The notes: a model not told the origin generated them from the sequence alone. 64,000 bases of DNA from Microglena sp. YARC (GCA_022414725.1 CM039462.1:49865535-49929534); one strand, 5' to 3'; counted from the first letter of the stretch, positions 50,832 to 59,548 are shown. Numbers and translations are program-made.

Positions 50832-51389
50832 ATGCAGAAGTCTGTTTTGTACATGTATGAGTTGTGTGACAAGCTGGCTGCAACTGCGGGGCAGCATCGT
50901 GGGTGGATGATGAACGAGGTTTTCGGTGCAGAAGCAGAAGTCAACCATGCAGTCGAGACGCACTACATGAGCCTAGGCGTCGAGTCTGTGGAGGAGCTAC
51001 CGATGTTCAAGGCCATAATGGGCCCGGATGGCAAGCATGCCTACTCATTTGATGGCGTCTTCGAGGTGATCCGCTCTCAACAGAAGCTCTTGGTGTTGGT
51101 CGAGTGCAAGCACCGCGTGAGCAAGGCTGACGTGAAGGATGCAGTGACGAAGCGTGACAAACTGGGCCAGCTCATGCATGGCATCCGCGACAACACCACA
51201 CCTCCCGGGGGGCGGCACAACTATCTCATACAGTTGAAGTGTCTGAGCGAGCTCTGCACCCATGATGTGCTCTTGTGCATGGATGGCCAGAGCTTTGATG
51301 AGGATGGTATGGCAGATGCGATCAAGGAGGGGTGCTTGGTCGTTCAACCGGATGGGGACCGTTACTTTTGCTACCCCTCGCAGCTATAG
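50832..51389 (+). CDS. PD-(D/E)XK nuclease-like protein
   Basis: 185 aa. The centre has SFDGVFEV (D74), a strand LLVLV and E91-C-K93, the D...ExK pattern of the PD-(D/E)XK nuclease fold, followed by a helix (KADVKDAVTKRDKLGQL) and a strand near HDVLLCMDG. An upstream Glu (E36 or E42) could complete the site. The fold is used by many DNA-cutting enzymes, including the nuclease domains in Crinkler-type effectors and selfish elements; I cannot name the subfamily. The start is uncertain: ATG 50832 is first, but ATG at 50907 (MMNEVFG) is where family-like sequence begins, and splicing from upstream is possible. Ends with TAG just before a MITE-interrupted fragment. Confidence 0.55.
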   Translation: MQKSVLYMYELCDKLAATAGQHRGWMMNEVFGAEAEVNHAVETHYMSLGVESVEELPMFKAIMGPDGKHAYSFDGVFEVIRSQQKLLVLVECKHRVSKADVKDAVTKRDKLGQLMHGIRDNTTPPGGRHNYLIQLKCLSELCTHDVLLCMDGQSFDEDGMADAIKEGCLVVQPDGDRYFCYPSQL

Positions 51390-51483
51390 TGTCGCTGTCA
51401 TGTACCGATGTTTACAGGGAGTGTTCCAGGTACCCATCAACTCTACACCGCTCCGGCAATCAATGTAGCCGTCCATCACATGT
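51390..51483 (+). pseudogene. Coding fragment before MITE D
   Basis: A frame (ECSRYPSTLHRSGNQCSRPS) stays open from the end of the previous gene into the MITE and on to 51781. The part after the MITE (51649-51781) is more clearly coding. They may be two halves of one exon split by the MITE, but without a target duplication this is weak. Confidence 0.3.
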
Positions 51484-51648
51484 AATGGGCGTTCCAGCCT
51501 CCCGGGCGATTTTTTTAATTTCTAATCAGGATTTAGAGCATCCTGAACGACTCGCTAGCTTGAGACATCAGCACCAAGGAATCACAATTCGGCTCCATAC
51601 CATGTTTCGCAACCATTCAAAATCGGCCGGGAGGCAGGAACGCCCATT
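51484..51648 (+). mobile_element. MITE copy D, 165 bp, without target duplication
   Basis: Both ends and the interior match the family. The flanking tetramers are ATGT on the left and ACCT on the right, so the 4-bp duplication seen at the other copies is missing. A recombination between two copies, or a deletion next to one end, would explain it. Confidence 0.9.
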
Positions 51649-51781
51649 ACCTGATACTGATTTGAGGACACAGACGGTTGAACGGTTTACCAAAGAGGAG
51701 ACTCGGAATACTTTCGAGAACCTCTTCAACTTGCTGCACCCCCCTACGTTGCCCAAAAGCAACGATCTGCAGTCTGGATGA
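51649..51781 (+). pseudogene. C-terminal coding fragment after MITE D
   Basis: The frame reads DLRTQTVERFTKEETRNTFE and then ENLFNLLHPPTLPKS, ending in TGA at 51779-51781. It looks like the helical C-terminus of a protein of unknown family. The start has been lost or lies beyond the MITE. Confidence 0.4.
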
Positions 51782-51785
51782 TTAT

Positions 51786-51812
51786 AAGGTGTGTCCCACT
51801 TTACTGTATAAA
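51786..51812 (-). repeat. Mariner-type end-like sequence
   Basis: Reverse complement TATACAGTAAAGTGGGACAC shares AAAGTGGGACAC with the 57-bp element and CACACCTTATA with 57948 onward. The interior would lie to the left. No partner found. Confidence 0.35.
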
Positions 51813-51853
51813 GCAACTATTTGTGTGTGTGTGTGTGTAATACACCTGTTGTC

Positions 51854-52361
51854 ATGACTTCTACAGGCATTGTTCCCATGTCGATAAGCTATATGAATCG
51901 CACCGTCCACGTGCTCCGGAGTGACATGGCGCCAGACATAGTCATCAAGCTTCAAAGCTTGTCAAACCACACGGGGCGCGTTTGGACAGAGAATGCAGAT
52001 GGTATCACAGTGTTCACACCTGAGCTGAGTGTGCATGATACAACAGATGTAACTGACATGAAGGCTGCGCGTGTGGAGAACAGCTACATCATCGAGATTA
52101 ATCGGTCATATGTCGTCGCTTACTGTGGCATTCAAATTCTAAGGATTTCCAGACAGCAGCAGCAAGCTATATATGAAAGGAGGTTTCTTTGCTGGACGGG
52201 TCATTTTATAGGACCATCCACTCATTCATTTTACTGTTCCGCCGACTGTAGCGAATGTTCGTGATGAACAACTACGTCAGATGAAGGCTTACCGTGACAC
52301 TGATGATCGACTGATCGAAGAGTGCGTGACCAATGCCGTGGCGGCAGCTACATACAGCTAG
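51854..52361 (+). pseudogene. Unknown gene interrupted by a 79-bp transposon remnant
   Basis: From ATG 51854 a frame codes for about 107 residues of balanced composition (MTSTGIVPMSISYMNRTVHV at the start, strands around SYIIEINRSYVVAYCGIQIL). At 52172-52250 a 79-bp segment ends in the inverse of the mariner-type terminus TACAGTCGGCGGAACAGTAA, with TA at both junctions. Without these 79 bp the frame is continuous with 52251-52361, which ends TAC AGC TAG inside the 57-bp shared element. With the insertion the frame runs off to a stop at 52264. I do not recognise the family. The last codons and 3' region are shared with the RNA ligase gene at 49157. Confidence 0.6.
52172..52250 (-). mobile_element. 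Solo mariner-type end, 79 bp
   Basis: The right edge is the inverse of CTACAGTCGGCGGAACAGTA, identical over about 27 bases to the terminus of the mariner element at 63362. The other edge does not match, so it is a truncated or internally deleted copy. TA occurs at both junctions, as expected for this superfamily. Confidence 0.6.
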
Positions 52362-52407
52362 GGACATTTGAAAGTGGGACACCTTATCGTCTGGGACTTA
52401 TGAAAAG
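52351..52407 (+). repeat. 57-bp shared element, plus copy
   Basis: 55 of 57 positions match the reverse complement of 49111-49167. It supplies the stop codon of the interrupted gene. After AAAAGTTGACC the similarity ends. Confidence 0.85.
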
Positions 52408-52826
52408 TTGACCTGTATATCAAGTTGACAAGAGTAGAAAACAAGTTTGGAGTTGTCGTCGGACAGCTCGCAGCTTATTTGCTCCGCCTGAGGTTACACC
52501 CAGGGCAGGTACTTGGGCACGCGAAAACACACGTGTCGGATCTGACCTTTGCACGCGAAAGCACACGTGTCGGTCTACCGGTCTTACCTGTTTCATGGGC
52601 ACGCAAAAACATGTGTCGGTCGGTCTTACCTGTTTTCACTCGTATTTTATGGCACGCGAGAAACACGTGTCGGTCGGTCTTACCTGTTTTCACTCGTACT
52701 ACTACTACTACTACTACATCTAATCTACATCTTCATCAACAACTAAACCCTAAACCCTAATCTACTACTACTACATCTAATCTAATCTAATCTAATCTAA
52801 ATCTTCAGCAACAACTATTCGATGAG
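52408..52826. repeat. Intergenic with CACGTGTCGG repeat and short telomere-like run
   Basis: Four degenerate units built on GGCACGCGAAAACACACGTG and TCGGTCTTACCTGTTTTCAC lie at 52517-52700. They are followed by ACT and CTAAT runs and AAACCCTAAACCCTAA at 52744-52759 (just over two telomere-type units, too few to call a telomere). This is the likely promoter region of the next gene. Confidence 0.6.
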
Positions 52827-53647
52827 ATGGACACTTCTATGCCGATGGTGAGTGAGTGTGCGTGCGCTCGCGCTCCTGTTTTCCCAGCTACTGACGACTG
52901 CGTGCGCGCGTGTTTTCCCAGCTACTGACGGCTGCGTGCGCGCGTGTTTTCCCAGCTACTGACGGCTGCGTGCGCGCATGTTTTCCCAGCTACTGACGGC
53001 TGCTTGCGCGCGTGTTTTCCCAGCTACTGACGACTCCCCCTGTGATTTTGTTGGGGCACTGATTTCACTGTTTGCACTGCTTTTTCTTGCTGGCGCAGAT
53101 CGTTATCGACCTGTCATGCTTGTCGTCTTCGGATGACGAGGACTCCTCCTTCTCCCCATCGGAGTTACTTATTGGGGGAGCAGCTAATTGCGACACCCCC
53201 AATGGGTACTTTAAGCTTGAGAGCGCCACTAGCTCTTCTCTCCTGTCGCCCTCCTACAATGACGCTACTCCCCAGTCGCCCTCCTCAACTGTCGGTACCC
53301 CCCCCCCAGCCCTCCTCCCCTGGCAACAGGCGCTATCCCCCCTCGCCGTCCTCTCCTGTCCCCTCGCCGTCCTCTCCTGTCCCCTCTCCGTCCTCCCCTG
53401 TCCCCTCGCCGTCCTCCCCTGTCCACTGGCGCTAATCGCTATAATCCCCTGTCCACTGGCGCTAATCGCTATAATCCCCTGTCCACTGGCGCTACTCCCC
53501 TGTCCACTGGCGCTACTCCCCTGTCCACTGGAGCTACTACCCTGTCCACTGGAGCTACTACCCTGTCCACTGGAGCTACTACCCCGCGCCCTCCGCACCT
53601 GTCGCCTACTACCCCGCGCCCTCCACACCTGTCCCCAGTCAGCGTGA
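52827..53647 (+). CDS. Two-exon protein with N-terminal SUMO-interacting-like motif
   Basis: Exon 1 is 52827-52847 (MDTSMPM), donor GTGAGT at 52848, acceptor GGCGCAG ending 53098, exon 2 from 53099. The exon pair is the paralogue of 42580-42840. Exon 2 opens with IVIDLSCLSSSDDEDSS, a hydrophobic core plus Ser/acidic stretch as in SUMO-interacting motifs. It continues through a Ser/Pro-rich segment into a repeat region (53330-53590) that encodes PCPLALL-type units in this frame and SPSSPVP units in the +1 frame. A run of ten C near 53300 may hide a frameshift between the two; the SPSSPVP reading is the more protein-like. The intron (251 bp) is enlarged by five 34-bp repeats compared with the 112-bp intron of copy 1. 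Total length in the annotated frame is about 190 aa. Confidence 0.5.
52879..53040 (+). repeat. 34-bp tandem repeat in the intron
   Basis: Five units each with TTTTCCCAGCTACTGACG, at 52879, 52913, 52947, 52981 and 53015. The paralogous intron at 42.6 kb has one. Each unit contains a pyrimidine tract with CAG and a CTGAC branch-point-like site. Confidence 0.85.
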
Positions 53648-53654
53648 GTACCCC

Positions 53655-54905
53655 CTGCCTTGCGTTTTTCTTGAGTCCTGGGGGCACTGGTTGTTGAGAC
53701 ATGCAGTGAAGATGGAGAAGACTGGGTGTATGTGTGTGGTAATGGTAGTGGTGTGGGCACTGGTTGTTGACACATGCAGTGAAGCTGGAGAAGACTGAGC
53801 GTATGTGTGTGGTGATGGTAGTGGCGGGGGGCGGGGGCATGCATGAGAGAGTGTCCTGGGGGGCACTGGTTGTTTAGACTGAGTGTATGTGTGTGGTAAT
53901 GGTAGTGGTGGGGGCGGGGTTATGTGCATGAGAGAGTGTCATGGGGGCACTGGTTGTTGACACATGCAGTGAAGATGGAGAAGACTGAGTGTATGTGTGT
54001 GGTGATGGTAGTGGTGGGGGCGGGGGCGGGGTTATGTGCATGACAGAGTGTACTGGGGGGCACTGGTTGTTTAGACTGAGTGTATGTGTGTGGTAATGGT
54101 AGTGGTGGGGGCGGGGCGGGGTTATGTGCATGACAGAGTGTCCTGGGGGCACTGGTTGTTTAGACTGAGTGTATGTGTGTGGTAATGGTAGTGGTGGGGG
54201 CGGGGGCGGGGTTATGTGCATGACAGAGTGTCCTGGGGGCACTGGTTGTTTAGACTGAGTGTATGTGTGTGGTAATGGTAGTGGTGGGGGCGGGGTTATG
54301 TGCATGAGAGAGTGTCCTGGGGGCACTGGTTGTTGACACATGCAGTGAAGATGGAGAAGACTGAGTGTATGTGTGTGGTGATGGTAGTGGTGGGGGCGGG
54401 GGCGGGGTTATGTGCATGACAGAGTGTCCTGGGGGGCACTGGTTGTTAAGACTGAGTGTATGTGTGTGGTAATGGTAGTGGTGGGGGGCGGGGCGGGGTT
54501 ATGTGCATGACAGAGTGTCCTGGGGGGCACTGGTTGTTTATACTGAGTGTATGTGTGTGGTAATGGTAATGGTGGGGGCGGGGTTATGTGCATGAGAGAG
54601 TGTCCTGGGGGCATTGGTTGTTGACACATGCAGTGAAGATGGAGAAGACTGAGTGTATGTGTGTGGTAATGGTACTGGTAGTGGCGGGGCGGAGTTATGT
54701 GCATGAGAGAGTGTGCTGGGGGCACTGGTTGTTGACACATGCAGTGAAGATGGAGAAGACTGAGTGTATGTGTGTGGTAATGGTAATGGTAGTGGCGGGG
54801 CGGAGTTATGTGCATGAGAGAGTGTGCTGGGGGCACTGGTTGTTGACACATGCATGAGAGAGTGTCATGGGGGCACTGGTTGTTGAGACATGCAGTGAAG
54901 CTGGA
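53655..54905 (+). repeat. G-rich minisatellite, units of about 88-130 bp
   Basis: Repeats of GAGTGTATGTGTGTGGTAAT, GGTAGTGGTGGGGGCGGGG, TTATGTGCATGACAGAGTGT and GGGGGCACTGGTTGTT, roughly eleven units, of two lengths (with or without the ACACATGCAGTGAAGATGG segment). The G-runs could form quadruplexes. Long ORFs on both strands are repeat-driven and not called. Confidence 0.9.
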
Positions 54906-54918
54906 AGAAGACCGAGTT

Positions 54919-55292
54919 TTCAATTCAATTCAATTCAATTCAATTCAATTCAATTCAATTCAATTCAATTCAATTCAATTCAATTCAATTCATTTCAATT
55001 CAATTCAATTCAATTCAATTCAATTCAATTCAATTCAATTCAATTCAATTCAATTCAATTCAATTCAATTCAATTCAATTCAATTCAATTCAATTCAATT
55101 CAATTCAATTCAATTCAATTCAATTCAATTCAATTCAATTCAATTCAATTCAATTCAATTCAATTCAATTCAATTCAATTCAATTCAATTCAATTCATTT
55201 AAATTCAATTCAATTCAATTCAATTCAATTCAATTCAATTCAATTCAATTCAATTTAATTCAATTCAATTCAATTCAATTCAATTCAATTCA
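54919..55292 (+). repeat. AATTC pentanucleotide microsatellite, about 75 copies
   Basis: Nearly pure CAATT/ATTCA repeat over 374 bp with three or four single-base changes. The frame encoding FNSIQ repeats is a by-product. Confidence 0.97.
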
Positions 55293-55304
55293 TTGGGTAC
55301 TGCA

Positions 55305-55465
55305 GGTGGATAGTATTCGACTATCTTGCAAAGGTCGTCACGTAAACTGGTTCAGGGAAGATAGAAAATACACGGTCCACAGCATTGTGGATGTCAAGAT
55401 GAGATTTGGGAACGATTGCGTTGGTATTATAGACCCTCACTACCTGTTTATCCCAATTTTCCAAG
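55305..55465 (+). CDS. Coding exon of an unknown gene
   Basis: Bounded by acceptor TACTGCAG and donor GTAAGT, the frame encodes VDSIRLSCKGRHVNWFREDR through DPHYLFIPIFQ with natural composition. A MITE remnant lies straight after the donor. Upstream is the AATTC array and downstream about 1.5 kb of CTGA repeat, so both neighbouring introns would be filled with simple repeats. Family unknown. A possible partner is the C-terminal exon at 57180, but the splice phases I can read do not match. Confidence 0.45.
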
Positions 55466-55470
55466 TAAGT

Positions 55471-55540
55471 AATGGGCGTTCCTGCCTCACGGAGGAATTT
55501 TTTAAATTTCTACTCAGAATTTATGAACAACCAACAAATT
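55471..55540 (+). mobile_element. MITE remnant (left half)
   Basis: AATGGGCGTTCCTGCCTC matches the family terminus, followed by a diverged AATTTTTTAAATTTCT stretch, then unrelated sequence. The right end is missing. Confidence 0.75.
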
Positions 55541-55635
55541 CAAGGGATTCCTGAAGGCTAGGTCTAAGTCTCACACAACATTTCTGCAACAAAACCCCTG
55601 TGATCCAGCTTGACCTATCTTTACATATTAATATT

Positions 55636-57171
55636 ACTGACTGACTGACTGACTGACTGACTGACTGACTGACTGACTGACTGACTGACTGACTGACTGA
55701 CTGACTGACTGACTGACTGACTGACTGACTGACTGACTGACTGACTGACTGACTGACTGACTGACTGACTGACTGACTGACTGACTGACTGACTGACTGA
55801 CTGACTGACTGACTGACTGACTGACTGACTGACTGACTGACTGACTGACTGACTGACTGACTGACTGACTGACTGACTGACTGACTGACTGACTGACTGA
55901 CTGACTGACTGACTGACTGACTGACTGACTGACTGACTGACTGACTGACTGACTGACTGACTGACTGACTGACTGACTGACTGACTGACTGACTGACTGA
56001 CTGACTGACTGACTGACTGACTGACTGACTGACTGACTGACTGACTGACTGACTGACTGACTGACTGACTGACTGACTGACTGACTGACTGACTGACTGA
56101 CTGACTGACTGACTGACTGACTGACTGACTGACTGACTGACTGACTGACTGACTGACTGACTGACTGACTGACTGACTGACTGACTGACTGACTGACTGA
56201 CTGACTGACTGACTGACTGACTGACTGACTGACTGACTGACTGACTGACTGACTGACTGACTGACTGACTGACTGACTGACTGACTGACTGACTGACTGA
56301 CTGACGACTGACTGACTGACTGACTGACTGACTGACTGACTGACTGACTGACTGACTGACTGACTGACTGACTGACTGACTGACTGACTGACTGACTGAC
56401 TGACTGACTGACTGACTGACTGACTGACTGACTGACTGACTGACTGACTGACTGACTGACTGACTGACTGACTGACTGACTGACTGACTGACTGACTGAC
56501 TGACTGACTGACTGACTGACTGACTGACTGACTGACTGACTGACTGACTGACTGACTGACTGACTGACTGACTGACTGACTGACTGACTGACTGACTGAC
56601 TGACTGACTGACTGACTGACTGACTGACTGACTGACTGACTGACTGACTGACTGACTGACTGACTGACTGACTGACTGACTGACTGACTGACTGACTGAC
56701 TGACTGACTGACTGACTGACTGACTGACTGACTGACTGACTGACTGACTGACTGACTGACTGACTGACTGACTGACTGACTGACTGACTGACTGACTGAC
56801 TGACTGACTGACTGACTGACTGACTGACTGACTGACTGACTGACTGACTGACTGACTGACTGACTGACTGACTGACTGACTGACTGACTGACTGACTGAC
56901 TGACTGACTGACTGACTGACTGACTGACTGACTGACTGACTGACTGACTGACTGACTGACTGACTGACTGACTGACTGACTGACTGACTGACTGACTGAC
57001 TGACTGACTGACTGACTGACTGACTGACTGACTGACTGACTGACTGACTGACTGACTGACTGACTGACTGACTGACTGACTGACTGACTGACTGACTGAC
57101 TGACTGACTGACTGACTGACTGACTGACTGACTGACTGACTGACTGACTGACTGACTGACTGACTGACTGA
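55636..57171 (+). repeat. CTGA tetranucleotide array, about 1.5 kb
   Basis: About 384 perfect units with one 3-base unit (CTGACGACTGA near 56304) and a slight disturbance at the right edge. The minus-strand ORF made of VSQS repeats is an artefact of the repeat. Confidence 0.98.
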
Positions 57172-57179
57172 CACTGACT

Positions 57180-57321
57180 GAGAACCTACACCTGGGAGCC
57201 GGTCGACGATCTGCTGGACTTGCAAGTGTTCGCTGACTTCATGCTCAGCGACACCTGGGCGGCTTTCGTGCAGGAGAATGCGGATGCGATCCAGGGGTGG
57301 GAGAGGATCTGCCGTCAGTAA
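57180..57321 (+). CDS. C-terminal exon of an unknown gene
   Basis: The frame reads RTYTWEPVDDLLDLQVFADF and on to NADAIQGWERICRQ, then TAA. The acidic/aromatic helix-like composition is typical of real protein. It begins directly at the edge of the CTGA array, so the upstream part is either in a distant exon or was destroyed by the expansion. Confidence 0.45.
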
Positions 57322-57369
57322 TACCATTTCCTTCACCGGTGCCCCTTGATGGGTCTCCTGAGCTAATAA

Positions 57370-57640
57370 TACACAAAATTTGATTTATTGAGTTTGTATA
57401 CACCAAATTTGTTTCATTTAGTTGCATACACAAAATTTGATTTATTGAGTTTGTATACACCAAATTTGTTTCATTTAGTTGCATACACCAAATTTGATTT
57501 ATTGAGTTTGTATACACCAAATTTGTTTCATTTAGTTGCATACACCAAATTTGTTTCATTTAGTTGCATACACAAAATTTGATTTATTGAGTTTGTATAC
57601 ACCAAATTTGTTTCATTTAGTTGCATACACAAAATTTGAT
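57370..57640 (+). repeat. 57-bp tandem repeat, about 4.5 units
   Basis: TTTGATTTATTGAGTTTGTA, then CACCAAATTTGTTTCATTTAG, then TTGCATACACAAAA; one partial unit within. AT-rich, non-coding. Confidence 0.9.
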
Positions 57641-57654
57641 TTACCTGAATGTAT

Positions 57655-57890
57655 GTATCATCGTTTGGTATATACCTGAATGATCATATCATCGCCGTAT
57701 ATATGATTCACAGGATGTGCCAGCCACATTGTAACCAGATGTCTAAGGTCATCGATAGCCTCTGATATTGTTCCCCCCCCCCCCTGACATACCAACAAGG
57801 ACTCTTCCACAGTTCGAATACTGCAAATGAAACATGATATCGACTACTGTCGTCTGTCTTCTGAACGGTGATTGTGTACGTTGGTGGCAT
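57655..57890 (-). pseudogene. Coding-like minus-strand exon broken at a 12-G run
   Basis: From ATG 57890 the frame gives PPTYTITVQKTDDSSRYHVS and FAVFELWKSPCWYV, then reaches a run of twelve G (57775 area). In another frame the sequence continues as TISEAIDDLRHLVTMWLAHP to a GTATAT donor-like site near 57676. A one- or two-base length error in the G-run would join them. Family unknown. Confidence 0.35.
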
Positions 57891-57947
57891 TTGTATGATG
57901 ATATGATTTCATCAGAACGGTTGGGCTTTACAGTTGTTCTCAAATAC

Positions 57948-58184
57948 AGTGGGTCACACCTTATACTTTAAGTCCACAATTTTGCCAAAGTTCCACCTTA
58001 AATGGGTCTTACTCCTCCCATTCTTAGTAAATTTCCTGGCTGTGGATATCTTGACAGAAGATTTAAAACACAGGATCACGCACGTTTCGTGTACAGTCGA
58101 CGGAATACTAAAATGAAACCTTACGGTGTAACCTAATGGAACCCACGGGGCAGTGGAACACCAATACGATTTTGAATCAACAAA
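57948..58184 (+). other. Two mariner-type end-like sequences, otherwise no gene
   Basis: TACAGTGGGTCACACCTTAT at 57948 and TACAGTCGACGGAATACTAA at 58092 resemble the termini at 51786 and 63362. Both point to the right, so they do not form a pair. The intervening 140 bp holds no convincing ORF. Confidence 0.4.
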
Positions 58185-59075
58185 TTGCAGGGTTGCATGG
58201 GGCATGCTGTGTGTACCATGGGGTTGCATGGGGCATGCTGTGTGTGCCATGGGTTTGCATGGGGCATGCGGTGTGTGCCATGGGGTTGCATGGGGAATTC
58301 GGTATGTGCCATGGGTTTGCAGGGGGCATGCAATGTTTACCATGGGGTTGCATGGGGCATGCGGTGTGTGCCATGGGGTTGCATGGGGCATGCGGTATGT
58401 GCCATGGGGCATGCTGTGTTTACCATGGGGTTGCATGGGGCATGCGGTGTTTACCATGGGTTTGCATGGGGCATGCGGTGTGTGCCATGGGGATGCATGG
58501 GGCATGCGGTGTGTGCCATGGGGTTGCATGGGGCATGCGGTGTGTGCCATGGGGTTGCAAGGGGCATGCGGTGTTTACCATGGGGTTGCATGGGGAATTC
58601 GGTATGTGCCATGGGGTTGCATGGGGCATGCGGTGTCTACCATGGGGTTGCATGGGGAATTCGGTATGTGCCATGGGTTTGCATGGGGAATGCTGTGTTT
58701 ACCATGGGTTTGCATGGGGCATGCGGTGTTTACCATGGGGTTGCATGGGGCATGCGGTGTTTACCATGGGGTTGTATGGGGAATTCGGTATGTGCCATGG
58801 GGTTGCATGGGGCATGCGGTGTTTACCATGGGGTTGCATGGGGAATTCGGTATGTGCCATGGGTTTGCATGGGGCATGCTGTGTTTACCATGGGTTTGCA
58901 TGGGGCATGCGGTGTTTACCATGGGGTTGCATGGGGCATGCGGTGTTTACCATGGGGTTGCATGGGGCATGCGGTGTGTGCCATGGGTTTGCATGGGGCA
59001 TGCTGTGTGTACATGGGGAACTCGGTGTATGCCATGGGGAATTCGGTGTATGCCATGGTTTTGCATGGGGCATGC
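58185..59075 (+). repeat. 31-bp tandem repeat, about 29 units
   Basis: Unit CATGGGGTTGCATGGGGCATG plus CGGTGTGTGC or CGGTGTTTAC. Positions 58485, 58516 and 58547 show the exact 31-bp step. Variants with GAATTCGGTATGTGC alternate in the middle, giving an imperfect two-unit pattern. Because 31 is not a multiple of 3 and the unit has no stop, all three plus frames are open for over 300 codons. The left arm has three units. Confidence 0.95.
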
Positions 59076-59219
59076 ACGGAGGTTCGTGTCGCGAGCTGCC
59101 CGGACATGCAAAACCACACGCTGGCCTGAGTTTCGTGTCGCGAGCTGCCCGGACATGCGAAACCACACGCTGGCCTGAGTTTCGTGTCGCGAGCTGGCTG
59201 ACCACAAACGCTCGCATCG
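59076..59219 (+). repeat. Short tandem repeat TCGTGTCGCGAGCTGCCCGG
   Basis: Three units of about 50 bp (GCGAGCTGCCCGGACATGC, AAACCACACGCTGGCCTGAG). Their reverse complement occurs in the left arm at about 41890-41990. Confidence 0.8.
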
Positions 59220-59548
59220 GTGAAAGGTGACGTGTCACAGGATAGACATGTCGAACGTCGCGATCTTCAGCTGAAACATGATAAGGGTTTGGTCGGTTTA
59301 TATGCTCGGTCCAGCGAGGAAGCACCACATCTTTTGCTGGTTACCACTCAATTCCTGGAAATTCGGAAGCCCAAGGTGAGGTGTCTTTGAAATAGCTTCC
59401 AGGATTTCGCGACGAGTTGCATCGCCTGTTCGCTAATTTGAATTGCATTGCTCAGAAAGTGCTTCTGCTCGCTCGGGATCTCAACAATCGCGTTTGTTCA
59501 ACCAACGAGGTGAAGTTGGTCGGATCTAGCTTACAGGATAGTTGTTAG
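59220..59548 (+). CDS. Small conserved ORF, right-arm copy, with possible 20-nt intron
   Basis: From 59220 the frame encodes KGDVSQDRHVERRDLQLKHD and LVTTQFLEIRK, matching the left-arm ORF. A 26-bp insert (59370-59395) absent from the left arm breaks it. Within the insert, GTGAGG...AAATAG (59376-59395) has intron borders and its removal restores the frame, which then runs on as LPGFRDELHRLFANLN to VCSTNEVKLVGSSLQDSC and TAG. There is no ATG at the start. Either an extremely short intron, or an insertion that killed the copy. Confidence 0.4.

Noticed and set aside
52744..52759. Telomere repeat AAACCCTAAACCCTAA
   Set aside because: Only a little over two units next to other short CTAAT runs; chance or local slippage is enough.
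53254..54923. Minus-strand Thr/His/Pro-rich ORFs and plus-strand MHERVSWGHWLL ORF
   Set aside because: All follow the minisatellite period and shift frame with unit length.
54850..55554. 234-codon ORF with NSIQF repeats
   Set aside because: Product of the AATTC microsatellite joined to the exon at 55305; only the exon part is supported.
55621..57336. 571-codon VSQS-repeat ORF
   Set aside because: Direct product of the CTGA microsatellite.
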